DNA from: Fragilariopsis cylindrus CCMP1102
Lineage: Eukaryota > Bacillariophyta > Bacillariophyceae > Bacillariales > Bacillariaceae
DNA: 64,000 bases
Reading direction: 5' to 3'
Assembly: GCA_900095095.1 (NCBI GenBank)
Contig: FMBT01000317.1
Span: 248,001-312,000 of the forward strand
Shown: in pieces, positions 20,851 through 33,293 of the stretch
Layout of the letters: each line of letters begins with the position of its first letter
Numbering within the stretch: position 1 is the stretch's first letter
The notes under the pieces: generated by a model
Told to the model about the DNA's origin: nothing
Seen by the model: only the letters and a program-made list of their open reading frames with translations
Database searches by the model: none
Made by a program: the position numbers and the translations under genes

Positions 20851-23216
20851 ATGGCATCGAATGGAAATGATATTGCTGTCAGCGTCGGTGACGGTACGGA
20901 ACCAAGATCAAATCACAAAGAACCACGACGTCGTTCATTGATTGTGGCTGTTGAGGAAGAAGATTCGGAGGTGGAAGAAGATGTGATCCCGCCCCGCCCC
21001 ATGTCGAGAAGCGAACGTAGCAGGAGTAATACCATGGACGATAGCACTGAACATAATGATAAAAACAAAAAAGGTTTGGCATCACGACGGGATTTAAACA
21101 TGCCCGCGAATGAATTTGCGGAGGGATGTAAATTATTACAGGCTGCAGCTCTAGGAAACAAAGCAATGATGGAGGTTATATTACACAAACGACCTCGTTT
21201 CATCGATTTTCGTGACTACGACCGAAGAACAGCTCTTCATGTTGCTGCATCTGAGGGTCATCTAGAAATTTGTACATTCTTAGTCCAACGTGGGGCGAAA
21301 ATAAACCGTAGTGATCGGTAAGTGTGTCGTTTAAAAGTTGACAGCGGTGTTTTCTCTTGTGGTGATCATTCTCACAATCTTTGTTTAAATCAAAATATTT
21401 ATCTATAGTTGGGGAGGCAGTCCCTTAGACGACGCTTCAAGACACCGACACAAAGAAGTGATCAAATATCTACGTTCCTTAGGAGCGAGACCTGGAAGTG
21501 CTAGTAAAGTTACAACTTTATTAAGGCTGCAGCCGATGGCGATATCGATGAAGTTGAAATGCTTCTGATGTCAGGCGATATTGATATAAATGAAGGCGAT
21601 TATGATAAAAGAACAGCATTGCATCTAGCAGCAGGAGAAGGGAAGGATGATATAGTTGGACTGTTATGTAGGCACAAAGCAAATGTTAATGTTGAAGATC
21701 GGTGGGGTAATAAACCGTTAGACGATGCTGAGCGAGGAAAGAACCGCACAAAATGTAAGACAATATTGAAAAATTTTGGCGCAACGAACGGATATCGCAA
21801 AGAAGATATCGGTGATTCTACTACAAGACGTCGAGAAATTTCTAATTTTAAAGTAACATTCGAGGAACTTGAAATGGTAGATAAGATTGGGAAAGGATCA
21901 TTTGGAGAGATTTATAGGTGCAGGTATGTTGTAATGTTATGTTTGTGTAGCTATATGTCGAAGTGATAGGATCGTACGTGGTAATAAAGCTTGGGCGTAT
22001 AATTTTTCTCACAGCATTCATTATCCTGCATTAAAACGATGTAAAGATGGAGAGACATAATGGTTGCAGCTAAATGTATTCGAACGGCCAAAGTAGAGAA
22101 GGAATGGGCGATGAAACAAGTGCTAAACCAATTGAAAGATGGTGCTGATGTAGATGATCTCATAGCTGAAATCGATAATAATGATTTGCCGGACGTTGAC
22201 AAAGAAAAAGCTCTTTCCGACTTTCGCACAGAGATATCGATACTCAAATCTCTTCGCCACCCCAATATTGTACTTCTATTGGCTTACTCAACAACTGAAG
22301 ATCTCGAAGTAATGATCAGCGAACTAATGAAATGCAGTCTATTAGATGTTTTCAAAGCTCACATAATTAATGGAACGAAAATGAAAAAAAAGGATAAGTT
22401 CGCTTATGCTACTCAGTTAGCCCAGGGAATGCAGTATTTACACACATGCAAACCAGTCATCATTCATCGTGATTTGAAACCGGCGAATTTACTAATCGAT
22501 CATTCAGGTGTCTTGAAAGTTGCGGATTTTGGTCTTTCGAAAGTACGACCAGATCCAAAACAAAATGAAAAAGACACTTTCATGATGACGGGGGAAACAG
22601 GCTCATACCGATTTATGGCTCCTGAGGTATTCCGCCATTCTGACTACAATGAGACTGTCGATGTGTACTCTTTTGGGATGATTTTATTCTTTCTTCTTAG
22701 TGGAAAACCCCCATGGCCAGATGACAATGGAATTGTTGCTGCTACTAAAGCAGCGGAGGAGGGTGACCGTCCGATGATACCAAGGTATGTATAGAATATC
22801 TCACTAGAAGTATTAATTATGTTATCCTAAATGCTTTGTTCCTCATCATCACTGTTCGATCAATTTTCTCTATGCACTGTTATCAACTATCACTTTAAGG
22901 TCCTGGGATAATCCGCTTCAGATTTTGCTTCAGGACTGCTGGGACGAAAACCCATCCTCACGACCCTCCTTCCGTCAGATCCTACAGATTCTCCGCCAAC
23001 ACACTCGTAAGTACTTACATTATAGTAAATTATCTCCTAAGATTTTTAAATTGAAGCCTAATATTTTTTTTTTGTAATTTCATGATAAATTATACCCATA
23101 TTTCTTTGATCCAAGGTACTGTATTCCCTAAAGATTCTGAACATGAAAACCTCCTCGCTTCGATAGACCGAAATAAAACTCACAAGGATGGGTGTGCTGG
23201 GTGTAACATCATGTAA
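20851..23216 (+). CDS. Ankyrin-repeat protein kinase (TKL/ILK-like) with C-terminal CaaX box
   Basis: Five exons join in frame: 20851-21317, 21409-21923, 22047-22784, 22900-23006 and 23116-23216, all GT-AG. A disordered N-terminus precedes ankyrin repeats (RTALHVAASEGHLEICTFLVQRGAKIN, GGSPLDDASRHRHKEVIKYL, RTALHLAAGEGKDDIVGLL). The kinase domain follows: GKGSFGEIYRCRW, VAAKCI (lysine), HPNIVLLLA, IIHRDLKPANLLI, VADFGLSKV, GSYRFMAPEV and VDVYSFGMILFFLL, so all catalytic residues are present. The protein ends DGCAGCNIM; CNIM fits a prenylation CaaX box, with a second Cys three residues upstream, suggesting membrane anchoring. One single-base break lies near 21516 (T run) between repeats. Confidence 0.9.
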
Positions 23217-23920
23217 TAAAGATATTAAGTACACGGTCTCCTGTCGTGGTTGTTTTTCTTTGGAAGATTGATTAAATGTGCAATTTGTGGTAGACTTCGG
23301 TGGTACTTGTATGCGACGCAACAGAACCGGACCACTAAAAATATAATTCTACAGCTCTATAGTAACTATATTTGACTTAACTACTAGTCCTATACAAGCT
23401 CGCCAAGCCATAAACGCAGCAAATCTTGCCCATTTGTATCTTACTACTTCAACCAACGTTATCTCCCGCGTATATTTAACTCAGTATTTAGTATTTAAAT
23501 CCCCTTCTGCTCAAGCTTATCCTATGTATAGGTGGAGGAGTGGTGTGATATACAGTGTTATGGATGAATTGTTATATGTATTGGCATTATTGATTGGAAC
23601 TACATACTAGAGTATGACTGCTAGCTAGGTGGGTTTTTTTTGTCATAGTTTCGTTAATTTTAGTGTAGAATTCTTCGCAAACTACGAAAAGACTAAGATT
23701 GAATTTGACATACTTTAGTTTCTTTATTTGCCGCGAACGCGGGCGGACAGCGAAGTTAAAACTCTGTTGAGTATCGGATAGATTTGAGTTTACTTACGTA
23801 TACTACTTCTTAACAAATAACTTAACAACACAATAGTTCAACAATCCAGCTGCCCCAATAATCCAACAATCCAACAGACAACAGGAGAGAAAGAGAGTGA
23901 GAGAGTGAGAGAGAGAAGAA
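23217..23920. other. 704-bp intergenic region
   Basis: This is the 3' flank of the kinase and the promoter of the HPC2-like gene. A purine-rich (GAGA)n tract lies at 23885-23918, immediately 5' of the next ATG. No gene is seen. Confidence 0.5.
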
Positions 23921-26022
23921 ATGAGTGAGGACGACGGAAAAAAGCGAGACCCGCAACCTTGAAACCGTCGAGAACGATGACGATGATGATAACGTGATGA
24001 CCGGAGATGATCAAGAACTAGATGATATAGAGGAAGATAAAGAAGACGAAGACGAGGAAGATAGTAACATGGACGTAGACGACGACGTAGAAACCAAAAA
24101 TCACCATGGCTTCGAAGAAAAGGAGGAATTGGAAGATGACGACAGTGGCGATGAAGATCAAGATCAAGAAGAAAAGTTGACGGAAAATTACACGTCGACA
24201 ATTAGAATTAAAAAGCAGCGATACCATACACCAAAAATCTTCCAAGATGCGATTACTGTCCTAATCCCACTAGATGTCACCGCAGATCTAAAGATTGCAA
24301 TGAAGAAGACAAGAGCTAAAAGGATTTTATCTATCTACAATAAATTTCCCTCACTCAAAAAAGAAACAAAAAAACTCGATGATAAAAACAATTTGAAGGA
24401 TGATGATGAACCCATGTTAGATGATGAGGAAGAAGAAAATGCGAAGGAAAAGGATGACAAGCAGCCACCAAGTAAGAAGAAAAAGATGGAAAATGTACCC
24501 CATCCAGATCAATTTGGTAGTGTACTTGATTATCTCGAGGCAAAGTACGTTAAGGGGGTTATGCTGGAAGAAGATGATGAAGATGGTGCACCAATTGGCT
24601 TAGATGACAAGTCAGAAGGACAAGGATCAGTTTATTCTCGTGACTCATTTTTAGATGATACTGATTTGCAACGTGATGTTGCAGAGCAAGTCATGGCTAG
24701 TACAACATTGACAAAGCTTGAACTGGAACATGAGGATGGAGACTTTTTTGTTAACGTTGGTACTCTGGAAGTGGAGAATGATGATTACGGTGATAATTAC
24801 GATCCCTTGCAAGATAAAGAAAATACCGGTAAAACGAAACCAAAAACTACTAAAAAGAGGAAGAAATCATCATCTGCAGCTTCTACTACTAGTGCGAAAT
24901 CTTCGAAGTCTTCGAAATCTTCTAAGGTGACAACATCAACAGCAGCATCTCCAGCATCAAAAAGTAAAAAGATCAAGACTGAACAGAAGAAAAAGAAGCA
25001 GCAGCAACAACACCAACCTCTGCTGCTAAGTCGACTAATTCGATAAAATCAGCAGTATCTACTGCATCAACGACAAAATCCAAAAAGACGGTTGAGAAGA
25101 AAGGTGATAAGGTTGCGAAGTTGGCCGCGAAGAAGGCCAAATCACACTCTGATGCACTGTTCAAAAAGGCCGCTGGGATGATCAAGAAGTTAACATCTGA
25201 AGAATTGCCGAAGAGGACAACAAAGCGTAAGGTTGCCTTGAAATGTCCCAAAAACAAAAAACCAGGAGATGATATCACATTCACGTAAGTATATATAGAC
25301 ACAATATATGTGTTCATTGATCCTTTTTTGTTCGTATTTTGATAAGCTTTTTGTTTCGATGATGCAACTTGTTACTCACTTTCATTATATGTTTTCGAAT
25401 AAATAAAAGTAACCCACACAATCCAGGTCAAAAATTACGAGTGAAGGTACCAAAGGACTGCTTTCCAGGTGGAACATTTAAAGTTACAGTACCTGTGAAA
25501 CACCAAAAGGGAGAAGATGAGAAGGATCGTAATAAACTTTCAAGAGAGTTGCAGGAATCCCTTGATGTTTATGGGAAGGCATTCGATGAATATTGTACAG
25601 CACAGTCGAAGATTGATAGTTCTTTTGAGACATTCAAAGAGAAGCAGGGGAAATTCATTAAGGTAGCCAACTGTTCCCTTCTGACTTAATTACACCAATT
25701 GATTCGGACTACTTGAAACAAGTAGTTCGTCGAGCTCGTCAGAATAAGTACAAACGCTCTAAGACTGCCGCTAAAAATACTGCTATTACTCAACAAGAAG
25801 TAGAAACAGCGGAAGATGACGACGAAGACGTTGATGATGATGATGAGAGGAGGAAGAGGAGGAAGAAGAAGACGATGTAGAAGAAGAGGATGACGATGCA
25901 GAAGAAGAAGAGAAGGAGGATCAACCCAACCTAAGAAGTGTAGAATTGTGGACATTCCCACAACAGGGACAAATTATCCAAGCAAAACCTGGTCTCTAGC
26001 CGACTTTGATGTCGATAAATGA
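23921..26022 (+). CDS. HPC2/ubinuclein-domain protein (HIRA histone-chaperone partner)
   Basis: After an acidic N-terminus the protein carries the Hpc2-related domain: SVYSRDSFLDDTDLQRDV ... EDGDFFVNVGTLE, matching the DSFIDD(S/T)EL ... GFfVntG.Le signature of HPC2 and ubinuclein. These proteins help HIRA deposit H3.3-H4. Lys/Ser-rich linkers follow. Then two copies of a GQ/PG motif span an intron (25285-25409): CPKNKKPGDDITFT, then NPHNPGQKLRVKVP and FPGGTFKVTVP. An acidic tract and a terminal RIVDIPTTG.NYPSKTWSL end the protein. Single-base breaks occur near 25010, 25675, 25845 and 25930, and between the ATG at 23921 and the main frame. The start is therefore uncertain by a few codons. Confidence 0.72.
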
Positions 26023-26235
26023 TTTAAAAAAATAAAGTACGGGTATTTCAATAGCATATCATAACCTTACATTTTCCTTGAAGACGATCAAAATGAAACA
26101 ATATAATATAATCTCGAATAATATTTTTTAATCTATTTTTATAGTGACTTGTGTATACTAGCTACTCAGACCACATGTATGTAGCGCTGGCTGCTGCTGC
26201 TGCTGATGATCTTGGAAAACTTGCTAGCAACTCTA

Positions 26236-27545
26236 TTATGACTCTAGTGTATAGATATGCAGTCCACCATTTTCACTACCAGAAATAAGTCGTCGTGCAA
26301 AATTCGTTGCTGTTTGAGCAGAAGCAGAACCAGTTGTCGGGGTACAAGTATGTGCAGCGATGGTCCATACAGCTTCATCACTAGTGAAACTATGCAATGC
26401 TCTGTTATCCATTTCACCAGCACTCCAAACGTGTAGCTGTTGATCCATACCACAAGAAACAAATCGACGAGAATCAGATAATGATACTAAATCGAGGACC
26501 CACGAAGTATGGGCTTGTACTACATGCTTTACCAGAACAGGCGCACCATGTCGTGAGGTATCCCACATACATACCATCCCATCATCACTCGATGTAAATA
26601 ATAGATTTCCATCGGGTGTATAGGAAACGGCTCGTACAGGTGTCTCGTGCTGTATCATCCGATGACAACGTTCACCAGATTTTTCAAATATATCTACTAG
26701 ACCATCCTGTCTCCCAACTGCAAATGATTTCTTTTTGGGATGAAAATCTCCACTAAGTGCAATCGATGTTGCTGCCTTTGACCATCGTTCTACAACTACT
26801 CCAGCTTCGGTAGGATCTTTAGGATATTTCGGTGTTGTTAATCCAGTTGCAACAATAGCAATTGTTCCATCTAAACATGGAACTGCAAGAAGGATATCAC
26901 CAACACCAGAAACATTCGGTGGCATCATTTTTATACATGTACCGGTAGCATTTTCAACACTAAATGCTTGTGCAGCGCTGATACTTGTACTGCTGCTTCC
27001 TATCTCGGGCAACTCATCGTCTGTTTCTTCTGACAGTAGCCATATTCTAATTTTTCCTAACAAGTCTGACGATATTACTATGAGATCTCCAGCTGAATCG
27101 TCATCACCGACGTAGTTACGTGCTACTTGAACTTGGGAACATCCAATAGCAGAAACTTCTTCTTGCTGATTTTCTCCTTGTTCATGTTCTTCTTTTTCAT
27201 CTTCTTCTTTTGCTCTTCTTCATTCTGTGATGATGATGATGATGATGATGATGCCTCAGTACCAGCATCATCAAGCAACGTATGTGTCAAAATAAAATTA
27301 CATGCTGCTGCATCTAATGTATCTTTTTGTTCCAATGTTTTTTCAATTACTAAAAATCCTCTAACTACACCATCTCCACATGCCAACCATACTCTCCAAC
27401 ATGCTGCCGCAGCAGCAGCAGCTCTTGTTGTTGTTGTTGCTGCTGTCGTTGATGCACTGTTCTTTGTTAGTACTGGACTGCATACAGCTTGCCAAATTGG
27501 AAAAGATCCAATCTTCTCTCGATGAATACTACGATAACCACTCAT
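26236..27545 (-). CDS. WD40-repeat protein, SKI8/WDR61-like
   Basis: The ATG at 27545 opens IGSFPIWQAVCSPV, the usual first-blade position, followed by Ala and Lys/Glu tracts. After one single-base break near 27215 the protein continues with GDLIVISSDLLGKIRIWLL, TSIALSGDFHPKKKSFAVGRQDGLVDIFE, PVRAVSYTPDGNLLFTSSDDGMVCMWD, HTSWVLDLVSLSDSRRFVSCGMDQQLHVW, DEAVWTIAAHTCT and RRLISGSENGGLHIYTLES. The last blades (SWVL.., D..VW.., final I.IY) follow SKI8/WDR61, a subunit of the SKI complex that feeds RNA to the exosome and of PAF1C. WD40 identity is secure; orthology is inferred. Confidence 0.75.
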
Positions 27546-27989
27546 TATGGATGATGTGCTATTGCGAATGCGATTTCTATCTACAACTCTTCTATACCCT
27601 ACCGTTTTCTACGATGTTTTGGATCTCCAATGGTATTTATCTGATATTTTATTTCGTATCGATTATTATTAGTAGTGATTCATCGTTGCTTGTTGTTCAT
27701 TGTCTTGTTTGTTGAGAATCTTTCAGGCAACGTATAAAGGCCAGACACGGCTGATTCATTCCCGTTTAAAATTTGCCCACTGATGTACAGTACTTCATAC
27801 TTCATACTGTACTGTAAAATTTGAATTTGTGATGCACTCTGAATACAGGTAATAACCATAACTTCTCCAAACTAACTATTGATATGACACGGCAGGAAAT
27901 TTGTTTTCTTCCTATAATTGATATGTTACTGTCATTCGGCAGATTCTTTACAGAGATATTTATTTAGTCAAAGGGAAAAGTAGTATGCA
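27546..27989. other. Divergent intergenic region
   Basis: This promoter region lies between the WD40 and PPR genes. No coding evidence is seen. Confidence 0.45.
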
Positions 27990-30494
27990 ATGCTTGCAAG
28001 ATTCGGAATTGGTGTACAAAGGAGGTTACGAAAATATGTAGTAAGACAAGCTAGTAGTAGTAGTTCCGGAGTGTTATCGTCGAGCTCTGATGTACTAGTA
28101 TCGACGACGGCCGAAGACTTAATAAGACGAACACAAGAATTTGATAAAAGAATTGATATATTAGATAAAGAGTCACAGAAAGAGAACTTTGCTCTTTTTA
28201 ATGACTGGCGTCATATACTTTTCAAAATTCCACAGGATGAAACTCAACTTCTTGGTCAGTGTGCCGATAGAGTATCGACAGACTTCTGCATACCAATTTA
28301 GAGCAGCTATTGAAAAATGTACAATCATCGTCATCATCCTTTGCTATTAATGGAAAATCTTCTACTGCTGCTACTACTAGTACTACTACTACTACTACTA
28401 GTACGAATAATCCAATTAACTTACAGTTTCCACCAACATTTTTTGATGACTTGACAACTGGAATTTATGCATGGGGAAGAATTGCCGCAATAAAATCAAA
28501 TTCTCCCATGAAAGCAGAAGCACTGTTGACCAAGTTTAAAAGACTATCCTATGAGAAATCAAGGATATTGAATGATGTCGATAAAAAATGTGTACTAGTA
28601 CGCCCTACTGCAGGTATGTACTCGGCTTTGGTATATTGTTGGTCACAGGCTATCAATAACGAACACGCTTCTAAAAGAGCACTTGGTTGGTTTCGACAGA
28701 TAGGAGAGAATCGAACAATGACAGTAGAATCAAATACATGGAATGCACTAATTCGGATCCATGTTCGACAAGGAAAGTTCTCCGGAACAACAATAAGGGA
28801 ACTTCTTAATACATATTCATCACTTAATAACGGATATACATTCGTTAGTCTTGTGGAGGGTTGGATGAAATCAGATCTGCCAAATGGTCCGAAAAAAGCT
28901 TACGAAGAATTACGACGTGGTATCAAATACTGTATCGAAGCAAAAGAGGACGAATCTCCCGCGCTACAACAGCTCATTTTCCAATTCCTTAGTCAAAGCA
29001 TCGAACAACAAGGTAATGATATTTCTGTATGTGAGCAAGTACTGAACCAAGCGATAAACATTCAGAAGAGCTATCCCAAATTAGAAATACTACACATAAA
29101 ACACTTTGTTATTGTTATGAATGCTCTTGCTTCCAAAGGAGATACTGATAAGGTCAATATACTTTTTGAAAAGTTACAAAATGCCTACGAAAGAGGTTCT
29201 CCAAGATTACAACCAAATTACCAAGTCCTAGTTGTGGTTTTATCGGCACTTGCGAAGAAAAGAGGTCGTCACTGTCTCGAAGAGTGCGAAGGTCTACTAT
29301 CAATGATAGAATCTTATATGTTGACAAACCAAGATTCATCGTCATCATCATCATGTGAAATCACGAATCATGCCTACAACGTTATGTTGGATGTTATATT
29401 CGGATACCTAATGTAACAACTAGGAGAAAGCGTGTTGAAAAATTGATCGAACGTATGGAAGAATTGTCGAGTTCGTATAACAATCCAAATTTACTCCCTG
29501 ATAAAGTTTCTTATGCTGCTTTACTTATTGCGACTATTCAAGAAGGAATGTCAGGATTTTCATCGGAGACCGAAAACATTGTTCGTAGGATGGAACTTTC
29601 TGATCGAATTTCGATGAAACCAGATAGGAATATTTATGCTATTTTGTTAGATGCTATCTTCAAGGAAGGTGATAAAGGAGCCCTAGTTCGGGCGAAAAGT
29701 GTCATGGATAGAATGGCACAACATTCTAATCTAAAGCCTGACGCTGTGATGTATACTCTTCTTATGAAGATACACTCCTTATTTCATGATGTACAAGGAT
29801 CCGATGAAGTATTACATACCATGATTGAAGCCTATAATAGTGGACGTACTGATTGCGATCCTAATGAAATAGCGTTTATCACAGCAATGAGTACGTGGGA
29901 GCTATCTGGTCGAAAAGATGCACCTGATGCCGCTCTTCGACTCTTTCAAAGCATGTTTCTTTATACGAAGGGGGTAATGTTGGTTGTCGACCGTCACTCA
30001 AAACCTTCGGGAAAATCATGGTAATCCTTGCAAAGAGTGAGCATGACTCTAAACTTAAATTTGGTAGGAAACTTTTGTCTCAATTGGAGTTATATGGAAT
30101 CGATCCTGATTTAACGCTACTGAATTGGTACATTCGCGTTTGCGCTACTATCAACAGCAGATATCCTCAAGATCAAAGAGAAAGTTGGACAGAAGCATTG
30201 ATCACATTTAATAAACTAAGGAAATCAAGTTAGCAAATTCACACAGCTACAACTCAATTGTGTATGCATGTAACAGTCTCATCAGCGACCCCGACGAGAA
30301 GTATTCTATCCTTCGTATATCTTTTCCAAGTGTCAAAACGATGGACTAGTCGATGAAAGAATCCTAACTTCGTTGAAGCGTTTCTCCCTCCCAAACTTTA
30401 CTCCGACTTGACTACATTGGACTCAAGAGACAGACAGATTGATATGCGACATATACCATCATCATGGAAGATAAATAAAACATCCATTCAATAG
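27990..30494 (+). CDS. Pentatricopeptide repeat (PPR) protein, organelle-targeted
   Basis: The N-terminus MLARFGIGVQRRLRKYVVRQ is basic and amphipathic like a mitochondrial presequence. Helical repeats follow: TAGMYSALVYCWSQA.., NTWNALIRIHVRQGK, NYQVLVVVLSALAKKRGRHCLEE, NHAYNVMLDVIF, DKVSYAALLIATIQEG, DRNIYAILLDAIFKEGDKGALVRAKSVMDRM, DAVMYTLLMKIHSLF, NEIAFITAMSTWELSG, LTLLNWYIRVCATIN and SYNSIVYACNSLI. These fit about 35-residue PPR units, and such proteins bind specific organellar RNAs. Single-base breaks lie near 28272, 29400, 29975, 30230, 30320 and 30390. The end is taken at the TAG at 30494, after SSWKINKTSIQ. Confidence 0.78.
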
Positions 30495-31037
30495 TTCTTT
30501 TTTTATTGTCGATAAAAGTTACATACATTTTACATCTTCCATTACTGCTGAATGCAAGTATATTCATAGAACATTGAATTTTCAGATTATTTTTGACGAG
30601 TAGAAGCCGTAAATTGCTGCGTAGACTACTCCTTCGAAGTAGCTAGTATGCCTACTGTACGGTACGGCGTATGGATAAAGAATAGATTGGTAATATCATT
30701 TGATTTTAAAGGTATAATATAACACTCATACATTATTATATTGAATCAATCATCAGTTAAGTTAAATCTCGAGACGAGACAAGATAAGACCTAAACGGTG
30801 CCGTCAGTCTGCGTGATTTTTCGGAGTCCGTTCAGCACAAGTCAACGACATCAGTCGACCTTACACATTATAGTAGCTATTTTTACTGTAATTACTGGTC
30901 TAACAGTAACGATTATTTCAATGATTTTCATTCACTATCAGTTCGTCAGGTATCCTTTTTTTAGTGTGCAAATATAGTACGTACATAAAAAGAATAGACC
31001 TTACTAGATAGAGAAGTAGTTACTATTGTTTTTTTGT
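30495..31037. other. 543-bp intergenic region between converging genes
   Basis: AT-rich; nothing recognisable. Confidence 0.45.
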
Positions 31038-31883
31038 TTATGCTACTCCTAGACTGGCTAGAGCCTGCTGTTGTTTCATTTGTAACATTGCTAATGCTCT
31101 TCCAACTTGAGGATCTGAGGCATTTGCTTCGATTGATTTTTGAAATTGAAGTTGACTAATTCCCAATTCTTTTAAAGCTTCTTCTCCCTTATCATTTGCA
31201 AGACTAGAAAATTCCATTTGTAATTGTTGTGCAACTTGTGGATCACGTAAATCTTTCCCATCTTCCTTGAACTTTGCAGCTAAATCACCCATGGTGGTAG
31301 TTAATGCATCAAAGTATACTTCAGCAACTTCGATTGTCTTTTCTGCAGGTAATATCTCAACGACTTCTTCCTCCTTTTGTACACCACCCTTCCTTTTTCC
31401 AACAACGTTTTCACCGGAAACATTTTCCCAAAGTTTCTGGAATCGTTCCACTGACTTTTTAACTTTAGGATATTCATTTTCCTTATCAAGAAATTCCCAT
31501 GTGGCTTCCTCAAAGCAATCATCGTCCATGTCAGCTTCGTCAAGAGCTTGCTTTGTCTTCACGGTGAGTGCACGTTCGTATTCAGTAATTAATAACTGTC
31601 GAAGTTGTTGTTCGGGGATAACTTGACCACTCTGTTGTATTTGTTGGACCGTATGACTTAGTTGAGCCAAAACAGCCTGCATTTCCATGAATAAACGATC
31701 AAAAACTTTGCAAACGTCATCGCCTGTGATAAACACTTCACCTTCTAAGACTTCATCATCAATTTCAACAAGCTCACGACTAGACTCAGATGAGGAATTT
31801 TTAGAGGAAATGTATGACGTCGCCGCGGCGGCAGCTAAAAGAAGCGCTGACCCAATTAAGATTTTCGGAGTGGAGGACGACAT
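31038..31883 (-). CDS. Single-span membrane-anchored protein of unknown function
   Basis: This intact 281-residue ORF starts at the ATG at 31883. An N-terminal hydrophobic helix (ILIGSALLLAAAAATSYI) is followed by an acidic, helix-rich soluble domain. That domain has a Gln-rich coiled coil (AVLAQLSHTVQQIQQSGQVIPEQQL) and a C-terminal helical region ending RALAMLQMKQQQALASLGVA. The topology suggests an organelle or ER membrane anchor. I recognise no family. Confidence 0.7.
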   Translation of the reverse strand: MSSSTPKILIGSALLLAAAAATSYISSKNSSSESSRELVEIDDEVLEGEVFITGDDVCKVFDRLFMEMQAVLAQLSHTVQQIQQSGQVIPEQQLRQLLITEYERALTVKTKQALDEADMDDDCFEEATWEFLDKENEYPKVKKSVERFQKLWENVSGENVVGKRKGGVQKEEEVVEILPAEKTIEVAEVYFDALTTTMGDLAAKFKEDGKDLRDPQVAQQLQMEFSSLANDKGEEALKELGISQLQFQKSIEANASDPQVGRALAMLQMKQQQALASLGVA

Positions 31884-32147
31884 GATGATATTATATTATA
31901 CGTATTGTATTAAACTGTTCAATGTAGTATACTGTAGCTTCGACAACGTTATGAATGTGCAGAATATTAGATTGGGAATGCTTTTCTGCATCCTCGAATA
32001 TCGAATTTCTTGCCTCATTTCATACTTTCGCGGTAGGCGTGCGTTCGCGAGGCCGTCTGTCCGACAGCAGTCGAAGATTTTCTGAGGAAAATTTAAAATT
32101 CTTACACAACATTTGAATAACAACGCATTTCATAAACACTGCTGATC

Positions 32148-33203
32148 ATGGCATCAAACAAATCGAAGTCATCATCATCATCTGTTTCTTCGTCATTCGA
32201 CGCATTTGCTAAGGTAGATGCCATCGTTGCCAAGAAGGTGATTGGATCTGATGGTGCTGCATCATGGCAATCATTTCGGGATGATAATCCTACAACGAAA
32301 GATCGATTCTATTCTTCGAATGCACCAAAGGCGCCATTAAAAAAAGCAGATAAGCTTGGAACAGGATTTTCTACATGGGATGAAGAACGAGATCATGAAA
32401 AGAAGGTTCGAAAAGATGCAGGACATGCTACTACGGGAGCAGGATACACTAACTTTAATAAGAAACAAAGTAGTAGTAACAAGGACAAGCAGGCTATAAT
32501 AGATCGAATACGTCCAGATGATATACAATATTTTATTCCCTCGAAAACTTTCCAAGGATGGAAATTCGACTATGTTTTTACCACAAGAAATAGTGTACAT
32601 AATACAGGATATTTCTGGGATGGCATGGATAGCATTAAGAAACAGAATGGTGAAGTAATAGTAGGTGAAGATTTAAAATTGGCGAACAATCACGCGAATA
32701 ATAATAATAATGATAAGGATACTAAACGGAAGAAGGTAAAATCGTCATCATCCAGCAGCAATAATAAAAAGGAGAAAAAGAAGAAGAAACGAAAAAAGAA
32801 TAATAATGATAATGGACCAGTTATTGTACATAATCCAAATAATCCTATGGAACAAATGCAGGCAATATTAGAGCGACGGAATCGACAACTAACGGGGATG
32901 TTACCACCAACAACAACAACCGATGATAATAATAGTGTTCTTCCGAGTGGTTGGGAAGCTGCAAAAGATCCTTCTACTGATAAGACATATTACTTCCATC
33001 GTGCCACAGGTGATCGTAGTTGGGAAGTACCAAAGATGCCTTCTGATTCTAAAGATCACGATGGCGGCGATGGCGGCGGGGAGAATAATGCAAACGAAGC
33101 GTCACAGTTACCGATGGGTTGGAAGTCGGTCGTTGACAAGGCATCAGGAAAAATATACTACCATCATACCAATGGGGAAGTGACGTGGACTCAACCAGAA
33201 TAA
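32148..33203 (+). CDS. Protein with two C-terminal WW domains
   Basis: The intact 351-residue ORF starts at the ATG at 32148. The N-terminal half has a Ser-rich leader, then PDDIQYFIPSKTFQGWKFDYVFTTRNSVHNTGYFWDG. That stretch resembles the P..F.G.K.GYVF....GxGYYxDG motif seen in algal and plant RNA-processing proteins. A Lys/Asn/Ser tract looks like a nuclear localisation region. Two WW domains end the protein: LPSGWEAAKDPSTDKTYYFHRATGDRSWEVP and LPMGWKSVVDKASGKIYYHHTNGEVTWTQP, both with the two Trp and the Tyr pair. A nuclear, splicing- or transcription-linked scaffold is inferred. Confidence 0.85.
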   Translation: MASNKSKSSSSSVSSSFDAFAKVDAIVAKKVIGSDGAASWQSFRDDNPTTKDRFYSSNAPKAPLKKADKLGTGFSTWDEERDHEKKVRKDAGHATTGAGYTNFNKKQSSSNKDKQAIIDRIRPDDIQYFIPSKTFQGWKFDYVFTTRNSVHNTGYFWDGMDSIKKQNGEVIVGEDLKLANNHANNNNNDKDTKRKKVKSSSSSSNNKKEKKKKKRKKNNNDNGPVIVHNPNNPMEQMQAILERRNRQLTGMLPPTTTTDDNNSVLPSGWEAAKDPSTDKTYYFHRATGDRSWEVPKMPSDSKDHDGGDGGGENNANEASQLPMGWKSVVDKASGKIYYHHTNGEVTWTQPE

Positions 33204-33293
33204 AAAGTGTAGTCATATGCGTGCTGTACTATAGGAGAAAATAACAATAGTAATACTGTACTAGTCCTACTAGCAATTATTATATATTACTCA

